Below are positions 34,249-44,003 of a stretch of DNA of 64,000 nucleotides, one piece after another. Source of the stretch: Paenibacillus sp. W2I17 (GTDB lineage: Bacteria; Bacillota; Bacilli; Paenibacillales; Paenibacillaceae); assembly GCF_030815985.1 (NCBI RefSeq), contig NZ_JAUSXM010000001.1, positions 4,650,001-4,714,000 of the forward strand, given 5' to 3'. The position numbers and the translations under genes are program-made. Within the stretch, counting starts at the first letter, position 1. Each line of letters starts with the position of its first letter. The notes under the pieces were generated by a model that was not told the DNA's origin, searched no databases, and worked only from the letters and a program-made list of their open reading frames with translations.

Positions 34249-35343
34249 ATGATTATAGGTAGACAAAACGGCGAAACGATCATCCTCATTCCATCGCTTG
34301 AACCGGATGAGAGACTTCCAGCCTATGTAAGGCAATTGCGAGAGTATGGATTTACTAATATTGTTATTGTGGACGACGGATCTGGTGATGCCTACCAGTC
34401 GATTTTCGAGGAGCTTCGTGAGGACGGTTGTGCTCTGCTGACACATGCGGAAAATCAGGGGAAGGGTGCGGCACTCAAGACCGGATTTGAGTATATTGGT
34501 CAGCAATTCGACGCATCTTCCTTCGTCGTAACTGCTGATTCAGACGGACAACACGCAGCTGAGGATGTATACCGCATAGCCCAAGAAGCAAGGCTTCATC
34601 CGGATTCGTTGGTGCTCGGGGTAAGGAACTTCAGCGAGGGGAATATACCCCCAAAGTCCCTGTTAGGCAATCGGATGACCTCCTTTATTTTTGCCATGCT
34701 CTATGGTAAAAAACTGTCAGATACCCAGACTGGGCTTCGTGCCTTCGGTCCAGGGTTACTTGCGTTTATACAGGATGTTCGCGGTACTCGATTTGAATAT
34801 GAGCTGCAGATGCTTATCTCTTGCATTCAGTCTGGCATACCGATTCATACGAAGCCAATCCAAGTCATTTATGAGAATGGCAATGCAGGCACTCATTTTA
34901 AAGCGATCCAGGATAGTGCTCGGGTCATGGGGGTGTTGTTCTCCAATTTCCTGCGGTTCATCTCATCGTCGGTGGCCAGTTCTGTTGTGGATTTGGGCAT
35001 TGCCTGGTTTTTGATCGACGCGTTGCGGCCCGTGTTGGGTGAGCAGCACTATTTAAGAATTCTGCTTGCAACCGTGATTGCGAGAGTTATTTCCATTGTG
35101 GTCAACTATGTACTGAACAGACATTTTGTATTCCGCAAGGAGGATAGCCAGGGCAGTCTCTGGCGCTATCTGACGTTATGCGGAGTAGTGATCTTGCTAT
35201 CCAGTACCGGTGTATATATATTCCATACCGTTCTCTTCGTAGATGAGAAATTGGCGAAATTCGTCTGTGATGCCTTGCTGTTCCTGCTCAGTTTCCAATT
35301 GCAGCGAAGATGGGTATTTGCAGCAAGGAGGAAGCAGTTGTAG
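34249..35343 (+). CDS. Glycosyltransferase 2 - GtrA fusion protein
   Basis: A 364-residue protein. Residues about 1-220 form a GT-A glycosyltransferase family 2 domain of the polyprenyl-phosphate-sugar type: ILIPSLEPDERLPAYVRQL, VDDGS, ENQGKGAALKTG, TADSDGQH (DxD) and SDTQTGLRAF. Residues about 235-360 are a four-helix GtrA-like membrane domain (FLRFISSSVASSVVDLGIAW, VNYVLNRHFVFRK). It probably makes or flips a lipid-linked sugar for the operon's polymer. The ATG at 34249 has a GAGG site. The stop overlaps the next start by one base, so they are coupled. Confidence 0.88.
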   Translation: MIIGRQNGETIILIPSLEPDERLPAYVRQLREYGFTNIVIVDDGSGDAYQSIFEELREDGCALLTHAENQGKGAALKTGFEYIGQQFDASSFVVTADSDGQHAAEDVYRIAQEARLHPDSLVLGVRNFSEGNIPPKSLLGNRMTSFIFAMLYGKKLSDTQTGLRAFGPGLLAFIQDVRGTRFEYELQMLISCIQSGIPIHTKPIQVIYENGNAGTHFKAIQDSARVMGVLFSNFLRFISSSVASSVVDLGIAWFLIDALRPVLGEQHYLRILLATVIARVISIVVNYVLNRHFVFRKEDSQGSLWRYLTLCGVVILLSSTGVYIFHTVLFVDEKLAKFVCDALLFLLSFQLQRRWVFAARRKQL

Positions 35344-37634
35344 TGCAAAACGAAAAAAGGCAGAATATCTTTTTTGTCATCACGATGATCCTGATGTCGA
35401 TTTATTTGGTATGGCGTACGTTCTTTACGTTGCCATGGGGTGAAGGCATGCTGAACGTCATTTTTGGTATGCTGTTGATTGTGGCTGAAACGGTCACCGT
35501 ACTAACAACCTTTGAATTATTCTTTCAAAAGATGCAAAAAGAACGTACACAGCTCGACTTTCCAATCGTTCCGCCGGAGTATTATCCGGATGTGGATGTA
35601 TTTATTGCTACGCATAATGAGCCTGTTGATCTGTTATATAAAACGGTTAATGCCTGTACGTTCATGGATTATCCGGATAAGCAAAAGGTTCATATTTATC
35701 TCTGTGACGACGGAGCAAGACCTGAGGTAGAGGAGCTTGCCAGACAATTTGGTGTGGGATATCTGGGGTTCCCCGGAAACAAGGATGCCAAGTCAGGCAA
35801 CCTGAACAATGCACTGAGCAAAAGCTCTTCTCCACTCATTGCAACATTTGATGCAGATATGATTCCACAGCACACCTTCCTGATGAAAACGGTCCCCTAT
35901 TTCATGCTCTCCACGTTTATTAAGGAGAATGAGGTATGGCGTCCTCGCCGAGAGGACGAGATGGACCCTAAGTTCAAGCTTGGTCTGGTACAGACCCCGC
36001 AAAGCTTCTACAATCCGGATCTATTCCAGTTTAACCTGTATGCAGAGCAAGGTATTCCGAATGAACAGGATTTCTTCTCCAGAGAAGTGAACATCCTGCG
36101 TAATGCCTCCAATGCGGTAGCCTATACAGGAAGTAATACGATCATTTCCCGGCAGGGCATGGAAGACATCGGAGGTTTTCCACTCAATACGATCACCGAG
36201 GACTTTGAGACAAGCATCCGCTTGCAGCAGGAAGGTTATATTACCTATGCGACTCAAGAGGTTCAAGCTGCCGGGCAGACAACAACAACAGTGAAGAGCA
36301 TGATTAAGCAGCGGATTCGTTGGGCACGGGGTATCATTCAGAGCCTGCAGAATACGCGTGCACCCTTGTCTGGGAAGCTTCCCTTCTGGACGAGAGTGAC
36401 CTACTTAAGCAGTTTCTTATACTGGTGGTCCTTCTTTAACCGGTTGATTTTCATTTTGGCACCTATTTTATTTGCGTTATTCGATTTCCAGATTGTGAAC
36501 ACAACCTTCTGGCAAATCCTAATATTCTGGCTTCCATCTTATTTCTTCTATAGTGTATCCATGCGATATCTGTCCAGCAATATTCGGAATCAGCGATGGA
36601 GTCAGGTTATCGATACCATATTCATGCCTTACTTGATCTGGCCGGTTCTCCTGGAGACGCTGGGTATTCGTGAGAAAAAATTCAAGGTCACCAACAAAAG
36701 CAGAGCAAGCGGTCGACAATGGATGTCTGCTCTGTTATATGCACTTCCCCATATCTTCTTGCTGTTGCTATCCATTGCAGCCGTGATTCGGTATGTCAAT
36801 GGCAAGTACGGCATTGCGCTGTTCTTTAGCAGTATCATTATTTTCTGGCTGATTCATAACATGATTGCGCTGTGTTACGCCCTGTTCTTCATGATCGGCC
36901 GCCGTGCGTATCGGGAGACAGAACGGATTCGGGCGCAGGAAGATGTCACGATTCACGACCAAGCCAACAATCTGCGATATCAGGCCAAAACGGTGGATGT
37001 ATCTGAGCAAGGTATTGCCTTCTATGTCCCTTATCCCATTTATTTGGCTGAACAGAAAATCATCTCTTTGGTCGTCAAAACCGACCGGTATGAGGCCAAT
37101 CTCGATGCAGTCATCGTTTATGTGAAACAGGATGGAGAGGGCTGGCGTTACTCCGCAACGGTTCAGCCGATTGATGAGAATGATAACCGCCAATACATGC
37201 AAATCATCTACGACCGTAAACACTCATTGCCAGAGCAGATGAATCTGTGGGATACGGCTTATGACGATATGTTACGTAATGTGAAAAAACGGATTGTTCA
37301 ACCCAGATCGGATCAGCGAAAAATGCCGCGGCTTTCCCTTCAGCTTCCAGTTCATTTCACCAATGATGCTAGCTGTACGCTGCGCAGCTTCAATTATCGT
37401 TTCTTCTCCGCGACGGGTTTCGATGGTGATATTGCGGCAGGAGCGGTCGTTACCTTTTATACAAAGAGTAATATTGAAGTTATTTTGCAACATACGGGAA
37501 AAACGACAGCCCGTGAGCGCGAAATGCTTCTTTCGGTGGAGAATATCGATGATATTGTGGAGAAGGGCCTGATCGACCAATTGCTGACTGATTTGATTCA
37601 GCCACATTCCGATCGTTCCACCAGAGAGGGTTAG
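35343..37634 (+). CDS. Cellulose synthase-like glycosyltransferase with PilZ domain
   Basis: A 763-residue processive membrane glycosyltransferase, BcsA-like. Two N-terminal TM helices; GT2 domain with DVFIATHNEP, CDDGARPE, FDADM (Asp170/Asp172), TED (285-287) and QRIRW (323-327); a TM bundle at about 350-515; then a PilZ domain with the RxxxR-type RRAYRETER near 518 and DVSEQG at 552-557, the c-di-GMP-binding signature. A second PilZ-like segment starts at RKMPRLSLQLPVHF. It probably polymerises and exports an exopolysaccharide under c-di-GMP control. The start is GTG at 35343 after AAGGAGGAAG. Confidence 0.9.
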   Translation: MQNEKRQNIFFVITMILMSIYLVWRTFFTLPWGEGMLNVIFGMLLIVAETVTVLTTFELFFQKMQKERTQLDFPIVPPEYYPDVDVFIATHNEPVDLLYKTVNACTFMDYPDKQKVHIYLCDDGARPEVEELARQFGVGYLGFPGNKDAKSGNLNNALSKSSSPLIATFDADMIPQHTFLMKTVPYFMLSTFIKENEVWRPRREDEMDPKFKLGLVQTPQSFYNPDLFQFNLYAEQGIPNEQDFFSREVNILRNASNAVAYTGSNTIISRQGMEDIGGFPLNTITEDFETSIRLQQEGYITYATQEVQAAGQTTTTVKSMIKQRIRWARGIIQSLQNTRAPLSGKLPFWTRVTYLSSFLYWWSFFNRLIFILAPILFALFDFQIVNTTFWQILIFWLPSYFFYSVSMRYLSSNIRNQRWSQVIDTIFMPYLIWPVLLETLGIREKKFKVTNKSRASGRQWMSALLYALPHIFLLLLSIAAVIRYVNGKYGIALFFSSIIIFWLIHNMIALCYALFFMIGRRAYRETERIRAQEDVTIHDQANNLRYQAKTVDVSEQGIAFYVPYPIYLAEQKIISLVVKTDRYEANLDAVIVYVKQDGEGWRYSATVQPIDENDNRQYMQIIYDRKHSLPEQMNLWDTAYDDMLRNVKKRIVQPRSDQRKMPRLSLQLPVHFTNDASCTLRSFNYRFFSATGFDGDIAAGAVVTFYTKSNIEVILQHTGKTTAREREMLLSVENIDDIVEKGLIDQLLTDLIQPHSDRSTREG

Positions 37635-37645
37635 GAGAGATAGAG

Positions 37646-39499
37646 ATGCTCATTGTGCTTCATTTTGTGATGGGAGTTTTATTGATATTCTCCTTTCTTG
37701 GTTATATGCAGTTTGTACGGAAGGCACTTTCACTACGTTGGGAGTTCATCCCTGTATTTGTGTTTTCCTCGATTGCCTGCCTTGTTTTTCTAAGTGGTTT
37801 GGCAGGGCAGCTCTTTACGGGCAGCCTTGTCATCCTGATTGCAGGTTTGCTTTTATATGGGGGAATGTTGTTTCTCAGGCTGCGCCGAGGGGCATCATTA
37901 CGTATGTCCTTTTCCATATTCCAATTTTCATTCCTGGCAGGGACTTTTGTTTTCTTGCTGGTACTCTTTCAGAACCAATTAACACATTACGATAATTTCT
38001 CCCACTGGGCTATCGTATTGAAGCAGATGTTGAGTACAGATGCCTTTCCGACGCCAGACTCCAACCTGATTGATTTTAAAAACTATCCGCTCGGGACTTC
38101 GTCTTTTATTTATTATGTCTGTCGCTTCATGGGGCACTCCCAGTCCGTAATGCTCTTGGCACAGGGATTGCTTATCTTTTCCTGTTTTTATGCCATGTTT
38201 GGCATTGTTACGGAGAAGAAACGCTTTCTTCTGTACGCTTTTCTCGGACTCGGGTTATCTACACTTTCGTTTTTCAATCTTACGATTCGGATCACTAACC
38301 TGCTCGTGGATTTCTTGCTTCCGATCTACGCGCTCGCGATCTTGGCTGTGATCTACCAATATCGTAATGAAATCAAAAAAGCATGTATTGTTGTTCTTCC
38401 GCTTGCGGGATTACTGACCATTATTAAAAGCACAGGTATTATTTTCGCCGCGATCGGTCTGATTTTCCTAGTGTATACATGGCTAAAACATAAACAAAAG
38501 TTCGATTGGAAAACAGCGCTCGCTGTAGTGGGTACGATCTGCGGAGCGCTGATTCCCTACTTCGGCTGGAGCTGGCGAATGGCAACGGTGTTCCAAGGGA
38601 TTGATAACAAGTTCGATGTGGCTACCTCGGGGATTCAAGCCGGCAAAACGCCAGAGCAGATGCGTGAGATTCTGTGGACTTTCCTGAAGGCCAGTACGGA
38701 TCTGACGACACGGCCAGTGATCGGCATTGTTATTTTCCAGCTTATCGCAATTGCAGCATCTGTATTTGCCATCGTGGTGCTTAAGAAGAAGTGGAACTTG
38801 TGGAAAGCATTAATTGCTTTGGACGTTGTTCTGTTACTGTACTATGCGGGTATTCTGGCGTTGTATCTCTTCTCCATGCCATTGGATGAAGCAATTGTCC
38901 TGGCTGGATTTGAGCGTTATGCATCGAGTATCGTGGTGCTGTTCGCCGGTGGGCTGGTGTTGTGCGCTGCGATCGACCTGGAGCGATCATTCCACTATCG
39001 GATTGGTGAAGTACCAGATTATCAGTCCTTTAAGACGGTTGAGACAAAAGGTCATTATCAAAAAGGTATTATCGGCTGTATGGCGGTTGCAGCCACCATC
39101 CTTTTGTCCGAATACAATGGTATCGTGTCTATCGCCCAAAGTTATGATACAACGCTCCCTTACAAGATTCATGCGGTTACTGGTGATCGATGGTACCCAG
39201 GTGGGCAAGAGGATAATAACAGATATCTCTTCTACGCCTCAGACAGGGACCAACAGGTCACGAACTATTACATGCAATATGTAGGGAAGTATTTCTTGTA
39301 TGCTCCTCATGTGGACGGAATCGTGTTGTTCTATGAGGATAATATGGACAACCTTCTGAGCGGCTACGATTATCTAGTGGTCGTCGAGACGGATCTCAAC
39401 GCCAAGTGGTTGCTGAAAAAGCATTATGGCATCGACATGCAAGAGGGTATCTACAAAATCACCCGTTCCGGGGATCAGATCGTTCTTACGTTGACTTGA
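37646..39499 (+). CDS. Multi-spanning membrane protein, GT-C glycosyltransferase-like
   Basis: A 617-residue integral membrane protein with about 11-12 TM helices in the first 470 residues and a C-terminal extracytoplasmic domain ending in IYKITRSGDQ. The first long loop carries THYDNFSHWAIVLKQML, with an acidic motif placed as in GT-C transferases that use polyprenyl-phosphate sugars. It lies 11 bp after the BcsA-like gene, with a GTTAGGAGAG site. It likely adds substituents to, or acts on, the polymer made by the upstream enzymes. The exact substrate is unknown. Confidence 0.75.
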   Translation: MLIVLHFVMGVLLIFSFLGYMQFVRKALSLRWEFIPVFVFSSIACLVFLSGLAGQLFTGSLVILIAGLLLYGGMLFLRLRRGASLRMSFSIFQFSFLAGTFVFLLVLFQNQLTHYDNFSHWAIVLKQMLSTDAFPTPDSNLIDFKNYPLGTSSFIYYVCRFMGHSQSVMLLAQGLLIFSCFYAMFGIVTEKKRFLLYAFLGLGLSTLSFFNLTIRITNLLVDFLLPIYALAILAVIYQYRNEIKKACIVVLPLAGLLTIIKSTGIIFAAIGLIFLVYTWLKHKQKFDWKTALAVVGTICGALIPYFGWSWRMATVFQGIDNKFDVATSGIQAGKTPEQMREILWTFLKASTDLTTRPVIGIVIFQLIAIAASVFAIVVLKKKWNLWKALIALDVVLLLYYAGILALYLFSMPLDEAIVLAGFERYASSIVVLFAGGLVLCAAIDLERSFHYRIGEVPDYQSFKTVETKGHYQKGIIGCMAVAATILLSEYNGIVSIAQSYDTTLPYKIHAVTGDRWYPGGQEDNNRYLFYASDRDQQVTNYYMQYVGKYFLYAPHVDGIVLFYEDNMDNLLSGYDYLVVVETDLNAKWLLKKHYGIDMQEGIYKITRSGDQIVLTLT

Positions 39500-39587
39500 G
39501 ATCATAGTTGTTGAGATCCTGTTCCGGACATTCGGTCATCCGGCCAGGTAAGATGGAATACATGATTGTATATAGAGTCTCCTTAAA

Positions 39588-39624
39588 TATAGCCCGTTAT
39601 AGCTAATACCTATAGCGGGCTATA
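39588..39624. terminator. Hairpin after the glycosyltransferase operon
   Basis: TATAGCCCGTTATAG and CTATAGCGGGCTATA pair over 15 positions (one wobble). No long T run follows. Confidence 0.6.
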
Positions 39625-39699
39625 ACTCTTTCGTAGAACAGCTATTCCGATCGGATATGTTATATTTAATTCTATAATGATAAACGGGGAGATTAAACT

Positions 39700-40839
39700 A
39701 TGAGCGTACAAACCGAACCTAAACAACGAACAGTCACTCCATTTCGATATGATATTGTGGGCAGTTTCCTGCGCCCGAGTGCGTTGAAGGATGCCCGATT
39801 AAAATACCAAAACGGCGAAATTACCACGGAACAGTTGAATGAAGTGGAGAATGCCGAGATTGTGAAACTTGTACAGAAGCAAAAAGAGGTTGGACTTCAG
39901 GCTGTAACGGACGGCGAATTCCGCCGCTCTTGGTGGCATCTGGACTTTTTCTGGGGACTGGATGGTGTAGAGCGGACAATCATTGATGAGGGATATCGAT
40001 TCAACGGTGCGACATCCAGACCGGAAACAGCTCGCCTGACCGGCAAAATCAGCTATAGCAGTCATCCATTTGTAGCGCATTATGCCTTCTTGAAAGAAGC
40101 GGCTGGGGAAGACGTTGTTGCCCGTCAGTCCATACCAGCAGCTGCCCAGTTCCTATTCGAATTGGACCGGGCAGATAACAAGGAAAGCACACAGGCCATC
40201 TATCCGAACCGCCAAGAGCTTCTCTCGGACATTGCTGGGGCGTACAAAGCATCCATCCTGGCTTTTTATGAAGCCGGCTGCCGCAGCATCCAGATTGATG
40301 ATTGCACGTGGGGTGCATTGTGTGACCAACAGTTCATCACAGTGATGGAGCAGATTGGCGTTAATGTGGAAGAGTACGCAAACGAACTTGCAAAACTGAA
40401 CGAAGAAGTGGTATCTGGCCTGCCGGAAGACCTCGTGGTAACCACTCATGTCTGCCGCGGTAATTATGTTTCGACATTTGCAGGAGTCGGTGGCGGTTAT
40501 GAGCCGATTGCGCAGACACTTCTGAGCATCGATAACTACTCTGGTTTCTATCTGGAGTTTGATACGGAACGGGCTGGTGACTTCAAGCCACTTCGTTTCC
40601 TGAAGGACAATCAGCAGGTTGTACTTGGCCTCTTCTCTTCCAAATTTGGAGAGTTGGAGAACAAGGAAGATATCCTGAAACGGATTGAGGAAGCTACACA
40701 ATATGTTGATCTGGAGCGAATCTGCCTGAGTCCACAATGCGGCTTCGCTTCCACGGAAGAAGGCAACCATTTGACCGAGGAACAACAATGGCGCAAACTT
40801 GCTTTCATTAAGGAAATTGCTGAAGAGCTCTGGAAGTAA
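39700..40839 (+). CDS. MetE-like cobalamin-independent methyltransferase, second copy
   Basis: A 379-residue paralogue of the protein at 12617-13702, with the same catalytic half of methionine synthase. Zinc ligands: His250 and Cys252 (THVCRGN), Glu286 (LEFDTER), Cys347 (LSPQCGF). Compared with the first copy it has a short N-terminal extension and inserts near residues 110 and 150 (DRADNKESTQ), and higher GC codon use. The two may differ in methyl donor or acceptor thiol. The ribosome site is GGGGAG. It stands alone, without an aldehyde dehydrogenase, and ends in a strong terminator. No S-box or T-box leader was seen in the 200 bp upstream. Confidence 0.85.
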   Translation: MSVQTEPKQRTVTPFRYDIVGSFLRPSALKDARLKYQNGEITTEQLNEVENAEIVKLVQKQKEVGLQAVTDGEFRRSWWHLDFFWGLDGVERTIIDEGYRFNGATSRPETARLTGKISYSSHPFVAHYAFLKEAAGEDVVARQSIPAAAQFLFELDRADNKESTQAIYPNRQELLSDIAGAYKASILAFYEAGCRSIQIDDCTWGALCDQQFITVMEQIGVNVEEYANELAKLNEEVVSGLPEDLVVTTHVCRGNYVSTFAGVGGGYEPIAQTLLSIDNYSGFYLEFDTERAGDFKPLRFLKDNQQVVLGLFSSKFGELENKEDILKRIEEATQYVDLERICLSPQCGFASTEEGNHLTEEQQWRKLAFIKEIAEELWK

Positions 40840-40895
40840 CATTTGCAGCTTCATTCATCATTCACGCATATGTTGTGCATAAGGAAAAATTCGCT

Positions 40896-40931
40896 AAAAA
40901 GCCGTACGGACCATCATCCGTATGGCTTTTT
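40896..40931. terminator. Terminator after the second MetE-like gene
   Basis: AAAAAGCCGTACGGA and TCCGTATGGCTTTTT pair over 15 positions (one G-U) around a six-base loop. Confidence 0.88.
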
Positions 40932-41200
40932 GGTGTATCCTCACTTTTGAGTGGATGTTTGATCAGAGCTCACAACAGCCCAGAGAGTGAATCAATGGGT
41001 AGAGATGAGAATAACGGTTCAGCCCATATTATTATTAGGGTTACATTCCTTGATGAAAGTAGTCCATTATCCGTTTTTAACGGAACAGTTATAGGATGAG
41101 ACCGATAGGGTTTCTATTAAATTAGGATGAAGATAATATCTATGTATTACATTCCAGATCATGGTATATTTCTAGTATTAAATTATGTAAGGAGATAACT
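40932..41200. other. Intergenic region, nothing assignable
   Basis: About 270 bp with a small CCGTTTTTAACGG palindrome near 41072. The ribosome site TAAGGAG precedes the next ATG. No promoter stood out. Confidence 0.4.
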
Positions 41201-43144
41201 ATGAGTCGCACACTAGTTTTTTCACTAAAAGTAATACCTCTGCTGTTAACTACGATTCTGCTGTTTTCCCTAATTTCTGTATATCCTGCCCAGGCAGAGG
41301 GTGAAGGTGCTAACATTGAGGATTCTGCAGTAAACAGTCAGTTGAACCTTAATTGGTCTTCGTTGGATGAGTTAAATAGTGGAGTTTCCCATTCCATTGC
41401 CTATGGTGGAGGGATTTATATGATGCCAGCTGCCGGAGGTTATGTGAAAACCTCTAAGGACGGAGTTACATGGAAGACAATCTATACCGGGAATCCAGTA
41501 GATTTTAGTTTGATTATTCGTGGAAAGTCAGAATTCATGGGTTTTCGTGAGGAAGCAGATATCGTAACCGTATGGACATCCACTGATGGTCTGTCATGGG
41601 AGAAGTTAAATAATTCAATACATATAAGATTTTTAAAAGACGCCGTATGGAACGGGAAACGATATATTGCAGTTGGTGGAACAACATATGAAGGAAAGAT
41701 TTTCTCTTCAGAGGATGGATTAACGTGGACCGAGCGAAAAACAGGGATCTCCACCAATTTTACAGCCGTAGCATGGGGCAATAATACCTTAGTGGCTCAA
41801 GGTTATGAAGGCGGAGTCGTAGCGGTATCCAAAGACGGAATCACCTGGAAAAAGGTGAAGACCAATCAGCCTAATTATGAGCAAGTTTGGGATATGACCT
41901 ATGGCGGTGGAGCTTTTGTTGCTGTAGGGGATGCAACGATCATGACCTCGAAGGATGGACTGAAATGGACATACGTATCATCCAAAGCCTTTTGGTCCAA
42001 GGTGTACTGGGCAAAGGACAGGTTTTATATTTTTGGATTTGAATATGTGAATAAAGCCAATCATGTCTTGAAGGAGGTCAACTGGACATCCAAGGATGGT
42101 AAGAGCTGGAGCGATGCTGGGTTTGCAACTAGCCCTAAGCAGAACCCGTTTTTTACCATTCACAACGGCAAACAGTATATAACGATTACGGATGCTGGTA
42201 TTCAAACATCTGCGGATGGGCGCAAATGGAAGCTGACAAAGCGATATCCTTTTGTGCTTCCAAGTAACGTATATGAAGCAGCAGTGAGCAAGGATAGGCT
42301 GGTGCTGGTGGGTGGGTATCGTAGCCAGCTTAACTTCCTTTCCGTCAGCTCGCAGGGTTCTGCAAAGATGAACACGGCTGGCAAATGGCAATCTTCTTAT
42401 GTGAATCAAGCGTATCCACTTCGGGGAGTTGTATGGTCAGGGAAGGACTTTTTTGCGGTAGGAGATAACGGGAAGATGATGTCCTCTGTTGATGGGGCAA
42501 AGTGGACGGACATTAAATCCCCGACAACTCAATCACTTACGAGCGTGCTGTATGCTAAAAATACGTATTACGTGGCAGGCGAGGCCGGCACGATTCTTTC
42601 TTCCAAGGATAGGAAGACGTGGAGGACCCTAAACACTAATGTAAAGAAAAAAATCAATGCGATGGCATCAAACGGCACAACACTGGTAGCCGTTGGAGAA
42701 AAAGGGCTTTTGCTCGTCTCCGAGGATGGTCTGAAGTGGAACGAAATCCCGGCACGGTTTCCTGGACATAATTTCGATGTGGTATGGGGTGACGGAAAAT
42801 TTGTCGTGACCACTGCCAGTTACTATGGGAATGCACAGAGTGCGGTTATTTTGACTTCAGAGGACGGTAAGAAATGGGCGAGGACAGAGTTCCGTGACGA
42901 ATTATATGCTCGTGGAATGAACACTGGATTCTTTGGCATCTCATACGTGGGCAATCTCTTCATTGCTGTTGGCAGTGAAGGTTCCATCTTCCTTTCCGAT
43001 GACGCTGAGAAATGGACCAAGCAGGATGTCTTAACGGTAGACGATTGGTACGATGCGGTGGAGTTTAAAGGGAAAGTGTACGTCTTTGGAAATACAGGTA
43101 AAATCGTTACGGCTGACCTCAACTCCTTGAAACGGAGCCACTAA
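41201..43144 (+). CDS. Secreted beta-propeller protein (S-x-DG-x-x-W repeats)
   Basis: A 647-residue exported protein. Signal peptide about 1-31 (LLLTTILLFSLISVYPAQA). The rest is built of about eleven repeats in which an aromatic/hydrophobic strand pair is followed by TSKDGVTWK, TSTDGLSWEK, SSEDGLTWTE, VSKDGITWKK, SSKDRKTWRT, VSEDGLKWNE, TSEDGKKWAR and similar. This is the Asp-box/BNR pattern of sialidase-like and Ycf48-like propellers; catalytic sialidase residues are not evident. A role in binding surface ligands is likely. It ends 26 bp before an LRR protein gene with no terminator, suggesting a two-gene operon. Confidence 0.82.
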   Translation: MSRTLVFSLKVIPLLLTTILLFSLISVYPAQAEGEGANIEDSAVNSQLNLNWSSLDELNSGVSHSIAYGGGIYMMPAAGGYVKTSKDGVTWKTIYTGNPVDFSLIIRGKSEFMGFREEADIVTVWTSTDGLSWEKLNNSIHIRFLKDAVWNGKRYIAVGGTTYEGKIFSSEDGLTWTERKTGISTNFTAVAWGNNTLVAQGYEGGVVAVSKDGITWKKVKTNQPNYEQVWDMTYGGGAFVAVGDATIMTSKDGLKWTYVSSKAFWSKVYWAKDRFYIFGFEYVNKANHVLKEVNWTSKDGKSWSDAGFATSPKQNPFFTIHNGKQYITITDAGIQTSADGRKWKLTKRYPFVLPSNVYEAAVSKDRLVLVGGYRSQLNFLSVSSQGSAKMNTAGKWQSSYVNQAYPLRGVVWSGKDFFAVGDNGKMMSSVDGAKWTDIKSPTTQSLTSVLYAKNTYYVAGEAGTILSSKDRKTWRTLNTNVKKKINAMASNGTTLVAVGEKGLLLVSEDGLKWNEIPARFPGHNFDVVWGDGKFVVTTASYYGNAQSAVILTSEDGKKWARTEFRDELYARGMNTGFFGISYVGNLFIAVGSEGSIFLSDDAEKWTKQDVLTVDDWYDAVEFKGKVYVFGNTGKIVTADLNSLKRSH

Positions 43145-43170
43145 TTAAGATGCTTAAAGGGAGATTCTAT

Positions 43171-43935
43171 ATGCGTAATCAATTCATCAAAAGTATGATC
43201 GTTTTATGTTTGGTTTTTGTACTATTACCGGCAACGAGCGTTTTGGCTGCGTCGTCGCTTATTAAGGACCCGGTCTTGGCCAAAGTTATTCGAGCAGATT
43301 TGAAGATGTCGGCTAAGAAGGAAATAAAGGCTGCCGATTTGAAAAAATTAAAATCTCTATATGCTATGGAAACAAAAAGTAAGATTTCTAACCTGCAAGG
43401 TCTTGAACATGCCGTTAATATGACGGATTTATTCTTGCCTGGTCAAAATATAAAAAATATTAAGCCACTCAACAAGTTGAAAAAAATGACGTTCTTAGCT
43501 GTTGAAGGCAATCAGATTGCAGATATCTCACCACTTTTAGGTCTGACTGATCTGCAAAATCTGGTTATGGACGATAACAAAATCAAAAGCCTGGCTCCAT
43601 TAAAAAATATGCGTAAGCTGACCAGTCTGCTCGCCAGTGGGAACCAGGTGACCGATCTAAGTCCTCTTCAGAAATTAAAGTTGGAATGGGTCATTATGAA
43701 TGATAATAAAATTCAAGATCTGACACCTTTCAAAAACCATCCAACCTTGGAGTATCTATATGTAGAAGATAACCTCATTGAGGATATTGCAGTGCTCGAA
43801 ACCATCCCACATCTAACAGAGGTATATTTGGCTAACAATCCGTTGAATGATCGAGCAGAGCAGGTTGTGAAAAACTTGGAGAAGAAAGGCGTCGTTGTAA
43901 GTCTGGTAAGCGAAGAAGCGGATCAGTCGAAGTAG
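43171..43935 (+). CDS. Secreted leucine-rich-repeat protein (internalin-like)
   Basis: A 254-residue exported protein: signal peptide about 1-27 (MIVLCLVFVLLPATSVLAA), a short helical cap (DPVLAKVIRADLKMSAKKEI), then about seven 22-residue LRRs with the internalin pattern (LEGNQIADISPLLGLTDLQ-like: VEGNQIADISPL, MDDNKIKSLAPL, ASGNQVTDLSPL, MNDNKIQDLTPF, VEDNLIEDIAVL). It has no cell-wall anchor, so it is released or binds via partners. The ATG at 43171 follows AAAGGGAG. It pairs with the upstream propeller protein. Confidence 0.85.
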   Translation: MRNQFIKSMIVLCLVFVLLPATSVLAASSLIKDPVLAKVIRADLKMSAKKEIKAADLKKLKSLYAMETKSKISNLQGLEHAVNMTDLFLPGQNIKNIKPLNKLKKMTFLAVEGNQIADISPLLGLTDLQNLVMDDNKIKSLAPLKNMRKLTSLLASGNQVTDLSPLQKLKLEWVIMNDNKIQDLTPFKNHPTLEYLYVEDNLIEDIAVLETIPHLTEVYLANNPLNDRAEQVVKNLEKKGVVVSLVSEEADQSK

Positions 43936-44003
43936 TTTCGATTAGAGAAGATGTATAAGTATATGTAAGAAGAAGTTAATCCCTCATTATAATGAACAAA
44001 AAC

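Noticed and set aside
39500..39699. Possible SAM riboswitch or T-box before the second MetE-like gene
   Set aside because: I looked for the S-box core and T-box motif there and before 12617 and found neither. The space holds only a simple hairpin.
40875..41099. 74-codon ORF over the terminator after the second MetE-like gene
   Set aside because: It runs through a strong terminator hairpin and lacks a ribosome site.
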